A stretch of DNA of 64,000 nucleotides from Eurosta solidaginis. Taxonomy: Eukaryota > Arthropoda > Insecta > Diptera > Tephritidae. The notes under the pieces were generated by a model, which did not search any database, was not told where the DNA came from, and was given only the letters and a program-made list of their open reading frames with translations. Below are positions 52,470-62,680 of this stretch, piece after piece. The stretch lies in the NCBI RefSeq assembly GCF_040869045.1, contig NC_090319.1:176488645-176552644 (forward strand). Reading direction: 5' to 3'. Each line of letters starts with the position of its first letter. Positions within the stretch are counted from its first letter, which is position 1. A program made the position numbers and the translations under genes.

Positions 52470-54600
52470 GAGATACTGAAAATAGCCACACTTTTGTCTG
52501 CATATCTCGTGCAAAGCGTAGTTTCACCTAGTGTTAACTCCTAATAAGCGTCGCGAACACAATTTCTTTAAATCATTTGTGGCTCCTTGGCGGTCACGCA
52601 CAAAGGCGACTTACGGTTGCTATTAATAGTCTATTTATACTCATAACTCTCGTAGCATAGAGCACCTCCAGTGTTTTCGGCTGTTTTTAGGAGCTACAAT
52701 TCCCTATGTGCGAACAGTAGCAATCCCTACAACCAGTCGCTACCACGCCTCCTGATCCTCACACCATATGCCAGTACAGAAGCTATAGGACTGCGACTTC
52801 GAACTCATACCTTCGTCGACTTCACTTTCCTAGAAGCTCTAGGTGTAGCCCGAAGACTTTCCAACGGATGCTTTTGTCGCGCTATGCTGCCGAGCTACAC
52901 CAGAGAAACGCCATGAAACATTAGGGAGTGACTATTCGGCCAAGGAAGCCGCCTTCGAAATCTTAAGCAATATAAGTGGAAGTCATTGCGTAATGGGTGA
53001 AAATCGTATAATCCTCGGCGCATCTGCATGATTAAAATTTTACAAGAACCCTGGATAAAATTTTTATAATGTAGACCAAAGTTTGCAGACGTTTGTGTTC
53101 ACAACATTGATTTCAATAGTCTTCCTTAAATCAAAACGATATTTTAGAATGAGAGTCGACCGATTTTAAGTTGGAAATGTTTACTGCTGTTTTCCGGCCT
53201 TATGATATAACAGCTCATTATGGATGTCCGCGTAGCTTCAGTTTTCAGACTAGTTCGAATGTCCACTACGTTAGGGTAGTAGCACACACGGTCATTAGTT
53301 CGACTGTCTTCGGAAAGGTTTTGCTTCACCACTTTGAGTGTTCTTGCGAAGGAAAAGCCTCACCTGGTAAATATATGTGCCTACGTATTCACATTTGTAA
53401 AAGGAGCCGTAACGTGTAGTTGATATTTAAACTTGGTTGATAGGCTATAATCAATGTAAGTCACTCCAAAGGACTAGTTGTGGATGGGACCGCCAACTTT
53501 AGGAAATGTCAAACCGGGAGACTTGGGTGTTAAAGGATGAAGTGTGAAAATCAAAATTAAAATTTCAGACGCTATTGTATAATTTCGCAAATAAACAACA
53601 GATCTTTGAATGTAAGCCCAAGCGATTTTTCAAACCCTTCTCATACATACATATATCCTCAACTTAAGTATGAGGTAAGAACCATTTCAATGGATTGTTT
53701 ATGCCCCTAGAACCTTCTAAAGGATTTTGCATCACTGATTTCGATTATTCTTTTAGCCAATCGCAATATAATATTTAAAAAAAAATCGGCACCTTTTTTG
53801 GGTATTTTGGTTTTTTTTACAACTTGAGGACAATTTGAAACGCCTTGGGTCATTTTATTTGAATTCATTGTTCATTATAAATTTTTTGAAAAAATATGCA
53901 AAGTGAGCATATAAATTTATTATATAACTTTTCTTTTAGTGTTTTGTTTTAATAACTTGGTGAAGTGGGTGATGGAAAGTCCGTGTTAAACAGACATCGA
54001 AAACGCCTGTTTTTTTTAAATAACTTTTGTACATTTAGAACGAGTTAAATTTCGCAATTAGTTTCTCATAATTCGCAGTTATGCGAATCCGTTGATACCA
54101 CTTTCGACCATATCCGACAAATTTTCGACATGAACAATAAATGGCATAAACAGTCTTAAACGAGTAGAAAATATAGTAACGCGCCGGACGCCGCCACCGC
54201 CGCGCCGATATTTTTGACTTTCGGCAGCGGCGTGCGAAAAACGTTTCTCGTATATCACTAGTAGGGACTCCCACCAACGCATCACGTCACCCTAAGAGCG
54301 CAACCTAGAAAAAACTAAAGTCCCGACTCCACCCTCGGCACTACAAATTCACACTTAGAATATACAAAAAATTTCAAAGCACTCCCGTATGTCCTCGCAT
54401 ATAAATAAAATTCTTATGGAAGTTTTTGATTTTCATAAGTAAGGGCAAAGCAAAAACAATTTCAAATGATGAACGAGCACTTGGAAAATTTACAAAAACA
54501 AATTTACTATAAAATTTATAAAAAATGTGACAGCACTGAAAAAAATTGTATAACAAAAAGTTTTCATATATTTGGTGTGTGTGAATTTCGGAATTAATAG
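52470..54600. other. Unassigned region, no gene seen
   Basis: About 2.1 kb without a recognisable TE protein or RNA gene. The ORFs at 52671-52916 and 53171-53419 lack any known motif and codon regularity. A GC-rich CCGGACGCCGCCACCGCCGCG block lies near 54182. It could hold old noncoding repeats. Confidence 0.4.
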
Positions 54601-54611
54601 CGAGTAATAGA

Positions 54612-55737
54612 AATGTCATTTAATAAAGAATGGGAGCATGAGTTCCTTTTTTGCGAAAATTTTGAGTGCGAAGCACAATGTAGATATGTTGTGCTTTGTA
54701 ACTATGAAAAAAAAATACCAGTCGAAACGACATTTCTTCACGTGTCACCAAAACTTTTTTGAAATGGTCAAAAGGAATGAAGAAAGGCTAGAAAAGGTAA
54801 AAGCCTTAAAAGTAGAGTTTCTTGAGTATGATGCGAGAAGAATACTTGATGTGATTGAAGACGAAGGTCCTCCAAATCATGTCAGAATTTTATACACCAA
54901 AGATAATTATGATATGTGCGCACTGAAAGCGTCGTACACGACACGCTTACGTATAGCAATAAGTTTGAAGCCCTCTTCCGATGGACCTTTAATAAAATAA
55001 ATATGCCAGGATATGCTTTCATGTTTTGGAGTAAATGGAAGGGCAATGGCAAACGAAATAAACAGGGTAGAACTATCCCGATAAACAGTAACACTTCGAA
55101 TTGAAAATTTACACCAATATTTAAATAATAAATTGAGAGGGAAACTGGATGCATGCAGATATTTTTCAATTGCAGTTGATGAGTCTTGTGACATAGCAGA
55201 TACTAGCCAGGTTTTGATAGGTACGTAGTCTTAAAGCATAATATAATCTTATCACGGGTGAAAAAATTACTTTTCAGTGAAAGTTTGGAAAAATGTATAT
55301 TTTAAACCACAAAAAAATTCACTATCGAAAAAATCGTATATACTTCAGAAAATTTCACCCAGCTAGTATATATTTACTAACAACTGACTTATCAATGCTT
55401 AGGAATACGCATTATTGATGATGATTTTGAAATTAGCGAGGAGATATTTGCTATCATGCCACATTTGAAAATACCAGAGGAATAGATATATTCAACGCTA
55501 TTTATAAAAAGTTCAATGAGAATCTTGCTTTGACAAGACTATCTGTTATATCTACAGACGGAGCACCAGTCATGGTTGGTAAGAATAATGGTCTTGTTGG
55601 CCAAATAATCAAAAGGGGAATAGAAAGAAATACCTGCATACCACTGCATAATCCACCAAGAAAACTTATGCGCTCAATGAAAGTATGCCACTAAAACTAT
55701 GGATGTAGTAGTATAAATTTAAAAAAATATAAGAGGT
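54612..55737 (+). pseudogene. hAT transposase remnant (ZBED/GTF2IRD2-like), 5' part
   Basis: Starts MSFNKEWEHEFLFCENF and continues across frameshifts through a BED-like finger (C...LCNYEKK...RHFFTCHQNFF) and the helix NEERLEKVKALKVEF. Then come YFSIAVDESCDIADTSQVLI with the first catalytic Asp (about 55160), GIRIIDDDFEISEEI, and LSVISTDGAPVMVGKNNGLVG with LHCIIHQ-like sequence. Several frameshifts, possibly including intron-like gaps, are present. It is split by RTE-3 at 55751. Confidence 0.8.
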
Positions 55738-55750
55738 CATAACGCACTTA

Positions 55751-58380
55751 CTTACTTACTTAATTGGCGCTTAACCGTCTAAACGGTTATGGTCGTCCAA
55801 CAAGGCGCGCCAGTCGCTCCTTCGCTCCGCCAACCGGCGCCAATTGGTCACTTCAAGGGAGTTTAAATCGTTTTCCACCTGGTCTTTCCAACGGAGTGGG
55901 GGCCCCCCTCTACCTCTGCTTCCATAGGCGGGTTCCGATAGAAACACTTTCTTGACCGGAGCATCATCTTTCATTCGCATAACATGGCCTAGCCAGCGCA
56001 GCTGCTGCGTTTTAATTCGATGGACTACGTTGATGTCTGCGTATAGCTCGTACAGCTCATCATTAACTCTTCTTCGGTACTCGCCATCGCCAACGCGTAG
56101 AGGTCCACAAATCTTTCGAAGAACTTTTCTCTCGAACACTCCCAAAGCCGCTTGTTGTTGTTGTTGTTGTTGTAGCAATGCTCTCCCCACCTAATAGCCG
56201 CGACCGATCACAAATTGTCATCAATATCCTCTAACGGGAGTCCAAGGAAACTTACCGTTTCAACAGGGGTGGACCATAAGGAAAGGGGTGTTAGAGGCGT
56301 TGGTTCCACATTACAATTAAAGAGATGGTTGGTGTCATGTGGGGACACATTGCAAGCGGGGCATACATTTTGCTGCGGGGCATACATCATCTGCTGTTGT
56401 CATGGTACATGCTTCTGCCCCATATAGCAGGACGGGTACGATAAGTGACTTGTAGAGTATGATTTTCGTTCGCCGAGAGAGGACTTTACTTTTCAATTGC
56501 CTACCTAGCCCAAAGTAGCATTTATTGGCAAGATTGATTCTTCGCTGGATTTCAGTGCTGATGTTGTTGCTAGTGTTGATGCTGGTTCTCAAATAAACGA
56601 AGTCTTTTACTATTTCGAAATTATGGCTGCCAACAGTAGCGTGGTTGCCAAGGCGCATATGCGCTGACTCTTTTCTCGATGACAGCAGGTACTTCGTTTT
56701 GTACTCATTCACCATCAAAGCCATCTTTACCGCTTCTTTTTCCAGTTTGGAGTAAGCAGAGCTAACAGCGCGGGTGTTTGGGCCGATGATATCAATGCCG
56801 TCAGCATATGACAGTAATTACACGCTTTTATAGTATATTGTTCCAGTGCAGTTAAGTTCTGCAGCTAGTATAATTTTCTCCAGCATCAAATTAAAGCAAT
56901 CGCACGATAGGGGGGTCACCCTGTCTGAAACCTCATTTAGTTTCGAACGGCTCGGGGAGGTCCTTCTTAATTCTGACTGAGCTGATGGTGTTGCTGAACG
57001 TCATTTTGCACAGCCGTATAAGTTTTGCGGGGAAACCAAATTCAGACATAGCGGCATATAGGCAGCTCCTTTTCGTGCTGTCGAAGACGGCTTTAAAGTC
57101 GACGAAGAGGTGATGTGTGTCGATTCTTTTTTCGCGGGTTTTTTCCAAGATTTGGCGCATTGTGAAAATCTGGTCGATGGTAGATTTACCAGGTCTGAAG
57201 CCGCACTGATAAGCTCCAATCAGCCGGTTCACGGTGGGCTTCAATCTTTCGCACAATACACATGAAAGGACCTTATATGCGATATTGAGAAGGCTGATTC
57301 CACGATAGTTGGTGCATTTTTCAGTATCCCCCTTCTTGTGGACTGGGCAAAGAACACTTAGATTCCAACCGTCGGGCATGCACTCTTCCGCCCATATTTT
57401 GCTAAGAAGCTGCTGCATGCGCCTTACCAACTCCTCGACGCCGTACTTGAATATCTTCGCAGGCAATCCATCAGCGCCCACGGCCTTGTTGTTTTTCAAT
57501 CTGGTTATTGCTATTCTAACTTCGTCATAATCGGGCGGGGGGACATATATTCCATCATCATCGATTGCTGGATCGGGTTCTTCATCTCTGCGCGGTGAAT
57601 TGCTGCCTCCATTTAGGAGAACAGAGAAGTGTTCCCTCCATAATCTAAGCACTCTCTGAACATCAGTTACAAGGTCGCCGTTTTCGTTCCTACAGGAGTT
57701 TGCCCCGGTCTTAAAACCTTCCGTCTGTCGCCGTATTTTTTGGTCAAATCTTCGGGCGTTATTCCTGGTGGCTAGCAGCTCAAGCTCCTCGCACTCAGGC
57801 CTTTCTGCTTCTGCTTTTTTCTTCCTGAAAAGGCGTCTCGCTTCCTTTTTCAACTAACGATAGCGTTCACACACCCCCTTGTCGCGCTCGCTTTTAACGT
57901 AGCCCTGTAGGCAGCGTCTTTTCTTTCAGATGCAACGCGGCATTCTTCATCGTACCAGTTGTTTTTTCGTGGTCGCCGGTAACCAATTTTTTCCTCGGCA
58001 GGAGCACGAAGTGCTTTGAAAATATACTCCCACTGCTTCTGTATTCCTTCAGGATGAGTTGTGCTCTCAGAGAGCAGGTGTGAGAGTCGATTTGCGAAAT
58101 CATTGGCAGTCTGTTGTGATTGAAGCTTTTCGACGTCTAGCTTTCCTTGTGTTTTTTGTTCCTTGGTTTTAGCCGCGTTGAGGCGGGTGCGTATTTTGGC
58201 TGCAACGAGATAATGGTCCGAGTCGATGTTAGGTCCTCGGATCGTGCGCACATCTAAAACACTGGAGGCATGCCGTCCGTCTATCACAACGTGATCGATC
58301 TGATTGCGAGTATTTCGATCAGGAGATAGCCATGTAGCTTGGTGTATCTTTTTATGCATGAACCTCGTGCTGGATATGAC
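55751..58380 (-). mobile_element. RTE-3, 5'-truncated RTE-type LINE
   Basis: Inserted in the hAT remnant with a perfect 13-bp target-site duplication CATAACGCACTTA (55738-55750 and 58381-58393). It is longer than RTE-1 and includes the endonuclease C-terminus (RNTRNQIDHVVIDG, IDSDHYLVAAKIRTRL at 57850-58380). The RT is in pieces (56933-57853, 56335-56724, 55771-56150) and the YADD region near 56800 is frameshifted. A LINE-A fragment interrupts it at 56153-56388. Confidence 0.9.
56153..56388 (-). mobile_element. LINE-A 3'-end fragment nested in RTE-3
   Basis: About 235 bp matching 8862-9090, from the CCHC finger (VCPACNVSPHDTNHLFNC) to the CAA-repeat tail. It interrupts the RTE-3 sequence between GCCGCTT and CATCTGCTG. 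No convincing target-site duplication was found, and its far end carries a short internal repeat of a GCGGGGCATACA phrase. Confidence 0.85.
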
Positions 58381-58393
58381 CATAACGCACTTA

Positions 58394-58680
58394 AACATAG
58401 AAAATTTAAGAAATTTCTAGACGAATGCGAATGTCAATATGGAGAATTGGCAATGTTTACACAAGTAAGGTGGCTGAGCAGAGGAAAATGCTTAAAATGA
58501 TTTTGAAATAAAAAATGAAATACTAGATTTCGTTATATTAAACTTAAAAGACACTGACTTAATAGAAGCTATATCTTCAGAAAATTTTAAGTTTGATATA
58601 GCATATTTAGCAGATACTACCAACCACTTAAACATTTTAAACTTATCGTTACAAGTATACACATTATGAACTTGTTACTG
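58394..58680 (+). pseudogene. hAT transposase remnant, 3' part
   Basis: Continues the hAT frame after RTE-3: HNALKHRKFKKFLDECE, then YGELAMFTQVRWLSRGKCLK, the conserved hAT segment with Arg-Trp, followed by damaged sequence to TTNHLNILNLSLQ-like residues. Stops at 58496 and beyond. The C-terminal dimerisation domain was not found. Confidence 0.75.
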
Positions 58681-60350
58681 CGTTTATTCCATTTAACTTT
58701 ATACATATTCTATGGTTGTTGTATTATTATATGTAGATCTATACATACATAAAATTACTTGAACTGTATCATAATATTATTTACAAAAAAATAATTCCAT
58801 TTACAAAAAAACAATATTTTAGTTTTTCTCAGTGCACTTACAATGTTTGTAGTTGGGTTAGTATTTGCACTTCAATACAAAAATTGTTGAGTAGCCCTGA
58901 TCCAGCGACTCAAAAATATTCATATATCATGCCCCAAGCTGACTAAAAACGCTCAAATTTAAAGGTGTTTTCGATTCAAAAATTAATGTATCGCCGGGAG
59001 AAAAATGTACCTTAAATATGATTATTCTTGAATAATCATTTATGATTCATATTTGGAAACGCGTTATTCATAATTGATATCACTGTCAAAGTGAGTTTTA
59101 ATTATTTTGGAGTAATATTTGACTGCTTTTCACAGTCATTTTCAGATCACATTCGTGAACATATGTCAATTGTTTTGGTTGAGATTTATGGATGATTTTC
59201 GAATACGATTATCATGCATTTATTCTTCATATCTCATGCAACATAAGATCTTCAATGGAAAGTTAAATTTTAGCAAGTATAATATTCATTATTCACTCAA
59301 CAAAGATTTTCAGGAAAGATTCAGAAAGCTGAATGAAAAATGATTAAAAATTGTTGATGACCTCAAGTAACACTGTTGATTCAAATATGATTCCAGAATA
59401 TGATTGAAAAACTATATTCAGTTTTTTTTTTGATCATCAAAGTATTCATATTTGATTATTTCTTTTGTTCAATCGTATGAAATTCATTATTTAGTCAGAA
59501 AGAGTAACCAAATTTTATTGATATGTAGAGAAATTCAAAATTTAATCACCTGTGTGCTGAGTGGTTTGTTTGGGCAAAAGCTCATACAAACTAAAATATA
59601 TCGGTTCTCAACTATTTACTAGCAAGCAAATAATATAGTTGCAATAACTGCATATTTATGATTATTGGATTTTTGAAGTAAATTATTAACGCCCTTAACG
59701 TAGAAAAGATTAGTTTCTCTTTGATACTTTTTTCCATGATATATTAAATTAATATTTTCACTAAATATGTTTAAATAGTTAGTTTATATATTAAAAATGC
59801 TCTATTTTCCCTTAAAGCGATTAATTTAACTGAAAGAGCTTAATTGCAATAAATTCAATGTCAACTTTTTTATTACAAAATTAATACGTACATTTTCCAA
59901 AATATAACCAATTAAATAATTGATTGTTCTATACTTGACTCTCGCTTCAGATTTATAGCTTCACTATGAAATAACAATTACAAATGAGATTCAGCACCAA
60001 TTATATCTTGTTTCTTCTGGCACATGCTGCACTAATAAATCTAAGTCCTTCATTCTTAGACCCCGTCTGTCTTTGAACCACTAGCAACTGAAAGCTCACA
60101 GCCGCATCTTCACGAAAATCGCATGATTTCATGGCACCTCCAAGGAACGACACGAAAAAGTACGTATACTACCGTCGGAGGCGCTAATAGGACCCTGTGA
60201 GATAGACTCGCGATCCAGGGAATTTCATCACGTATAATCCGTAGAAATTATTGATAACTAGATAATTAAACTTACCATTTGGTAATGACCCAAATGATGG
60301 ATGTGATTTCAAGCCACACCGAAGGAGAACAATATTGACAACGTATATAT
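58681..60350. other. Unassigned AT-rich region
   Basis: About 1.7 kb, AT-rich, with no TE protein, RNA gene or credible ORF. There is a near-palindromic TGATTATTCTTGAATAATCA at about 59019-59038. The rest is featureless to the eye. Confidence 0.45.
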
Positions 60351-60660
60351 TGTCACGAATTTAGTGGAAATCCTCTTATTTGCAACCTTCTGCTAACGTT
60401 CGAATCACTAAACTGTTGAATAAATAACTCCACTATTCAATAATGCAAAATGGCCTTTAGAGAAGAACTTTAACTTCACAATAACACTGCTATTGCTCGC
60501 CAGATAGCGCCTTAAATCAAACTGATTGTCGTGCCTCTACTGTTGCCGCTTTTTATACTCTTCGATTTCCTCGTTCCATATTTCTAGGCGCTTCTATTTC
60601 CAGAACTTACTAAGTTATCAGCTATAAAATTACTCAGCTATAACTACGTTTATAGCTTCT

Positions 60661-60741
60661 GTTGTTGTTGTTGTTGTAGCGATAAGGTTGCTCCCCGAAG
60701 GCTTTGGGGAGTGTTATCGATGTGATGGTCCTTTGCCGGAT
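60661..60741 (-). mobile_element. 81-bp LINE 3' stub with 13-bp TSD
   Basis: Perfect 13-bp target-site duplication GTTTATAGCTTCT (60648-60660 and 60742-60754). The insert is only a (CAA)n tail on the minus strand plus about 65 bases of unique 3' end (complement of TAGCGATAAGGTTGCTCC...). I recall this 3' end from LINEs of tephritid flies. It is a different 3' end from LINE-A but has the same tail type. Confidence 0.8.
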
Positions 60742-60768
60742 GTTTATAGCTTCTCATATGCGCGTGTA

Positions 60769-61328
60769 CATTAGGGCGGGTCGATTTAAAAATCGCTCAT
60801 TGCTCTGTGAAAATCGTATTCTAGGGATCAAAATAAGTAACTTTGCCGAAGGAACCATACCTCTAAAACGAATTCTGATGTCCCCCCTTTGGGTCGAACT
60901 TTTGGGTAGGTGCAATTTCAATTCTACCTGCTGTGTCTTGTGGTGGCTTAAAAAAAACAACACAAGCAATTTTACGATCTGCAATTGTGTCACAGTGATA
61001 CCTTCATTTTTAATAATTTTTCTAATAATTTTTTTTAAATTTCTTTTCTATTACTAAGTTAAATTAATTTTTTTCATTTACATATGTTCTGACGAAATAA
61101 ATTTCTAAAGAGAAAAATAAACTCCAAAAAAAAAAACATAGGCATTTCAAAGTGGGATTTTTCAAAATTTGCTCCTACGACCCAAAGGGGGGGGGGGGGG
61201 GGGGGGACATCAGAATTCGTTTTAGAGGTATGGTTCCTTCGGCAAAGTTTCTTATTTTGATCCCCAGAATATGATTTTCACAGAGCAATGGGCGATTTTT
61301 TTGCCTCCCCACAAAACGACCCGGCCTA
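60769..61328. mobile_element. Foldback/MITE-like element with ~130-bp inverted repeats
   Basis: About 560 bp. The left arm (60772-60900) and right arm (61196-61328) are inverted repeats sharing CATTGCTCTGTGAAAATC, CTTTGCCGAAGGAACCATAC and GAATTCTGATGTCCCCCC. A 5-bp duplication GTGTA flanks it (60764-60768, 61329-61333). The centre is AT-rich and noncoding. The right arm contains a 20-base G run (61187-61206) where the left arm has about 6. It is non-autonomous; the superfamily was not determined. Confidence 0.8.
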
Positions 61329-61564
61329 GTGTATATATATCTGACTGATACTTGCACAAAGCATTGCCTACTATTGAGAGCATCTCAGATAAGATATATG
61401 CTGCTTCTCTCTCCGCTGTGTGTACGTACATATAGGTAGACATAATGATTGATTCGATTATGTAGATACATAATGATTGATTTATGGATGTGCATACAAG
61501 TCACTTCTTAGCATCGGCTTAGAGATGATAGTATACCTTAGTGTTGCTAATATTCGTCACACTG

Positions 61565-62680
61565 CCCTCCACCTAAGTCTGATCGTCCCGACCAGACAAA
61601 TCTCTCGATCTAAACGCTTGCAGCCTTTCCAAATGAACCACTTTCTTTTTGGTTCGTGGTATGCCAATGATTTGTATGCGGTACACTACAACGTTAATCC
61701 GTTTTACAACTTTGTATGGGCCTTCCCAATTACACTGCAATTTCGGGGACAAATCTTTTTTTTTCGTTGTGGGTTGTATAACAGCAACAAATCTCCTTCA
61801 TGCAACCCTTCCGAATTAATTGATTTATCGTACCTCGCTTTCACCTTGTTACCCATAATCTTTGCTCGTTGCCTTAACAGATCGTGTATGTCTCTCAGCT
61901 CTTCTTCCAAGACACCAATGGATTTCTTGACATTTCTCTCCGCATCGGCATCTATCCCATACTTCAAATCAGCTGGCAGTCGAAGGTCATTGCCAAAAAT
62001 TACCTTTGCGGGAGTTTGGTCCGTTGTCTCATGTACTGCCGATCGGTAGACCATCAAGAATTATGATATGTGTGTATCCCATTCCTTATGGTATTTGTCT
62101 ACTACTTTCCTTAAATGCTCCTCCAATATTCTATTGAAATGTTCCACCGTACCATCGGACTGAGGATGCAATGCAGTTGCCGCGTTTTCCGAATGCCCAA
62201 CTTCTTACACATTTCTTGGAACACAGCTGATTCAAAATTCCTGCCTTGGTCAGAATGTAACTCCATTGGTACCCCATACCTTGCAACCCTATCGTTTGTA
62301 AATGTTTCTGCTACTGTTTTCGCTTCTTGATTTGGGATTGGGTATACCTCTGGCCATTTGCTGAAATAATACATAACCACCAGTACGTATTTCTTTCCGC
62401 GGTTGCTAGTAGGAAATGGACCTGCGACATCCATGGCGATCCTTTCAAATGGTGCACCTGAAATATACTGCTTCATCTGGCCATGACTTCGTGTTTTGGG
62501 CCCTTTCGCTCTGTTGCAAACCTCGCAGTTGGCAATCTACTCGGTGACCGACTGACGGCAACCAACCCAATAGAATCTCTGCTTAATTTTCTCGAGCGTC
62601 TTCGTGATTCCAAGATGGCCTCCACTTGGACCATTATGCAGCTCGCTGAGCACGTCAGGAATCCTCTTTCTGGGAACAAC
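61565..62680 (-). pseudogene. gyC4 integrase
   Basis: HHCC finger region (about 62480-62680) with LHNGPSGGHLG-like and NCEVCNRAKGP segments and a premature stop before the last Cys pair. Core at 62111-62476: ERIAMDVAGPFP (Asp) and MELHSDQGRNFES (Asp), then DGTVEHFN (Glu) in another frame. C-terminal part 61704-62057: HETTDQTPAKVIFGND, NKVKARYDKSINSEG and LLLLYNPQRKKK, homologous to the integrase tails kept in gyC1-3. Confidence 0.85.

Larger units (their letters stand above)
60351..61561 (-). repeat. gyC4 3' LTR with two nested insertions
   Basis: Minus-strand LTR related to those of gyC1-3: its end reads (complement) TGTCACGAATTTAGTGG at 60351 and its start is the complement of TGTGACGAATATTAGC at 61561, with the polypurine tract complement beyond it. 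It contains an 81-bp LINE stub (60661-60741) and a foldback element (60769-61328). Confidence 0.8.

Noticed and set aside
52671..52916. Small ORF of 81 aa, possible host exon
   Set aside because: No motif, no splice context I could defend, and no neighbouring coding signal.
51770..54280. Two GC-rich blocks (near 51820 and 54190) as inverted ends of one DNA transposon
   Set aside because: The shared GTAGGGACT phrase is in direct, not inverted, orientation, and the blocks do not align beyond simple GC repeats.
59119..59343. Small ORF of 74 aa in AT-rich DNA
   Set aside because: Composition is what random AT-rich sequence gives. No motif or start context.
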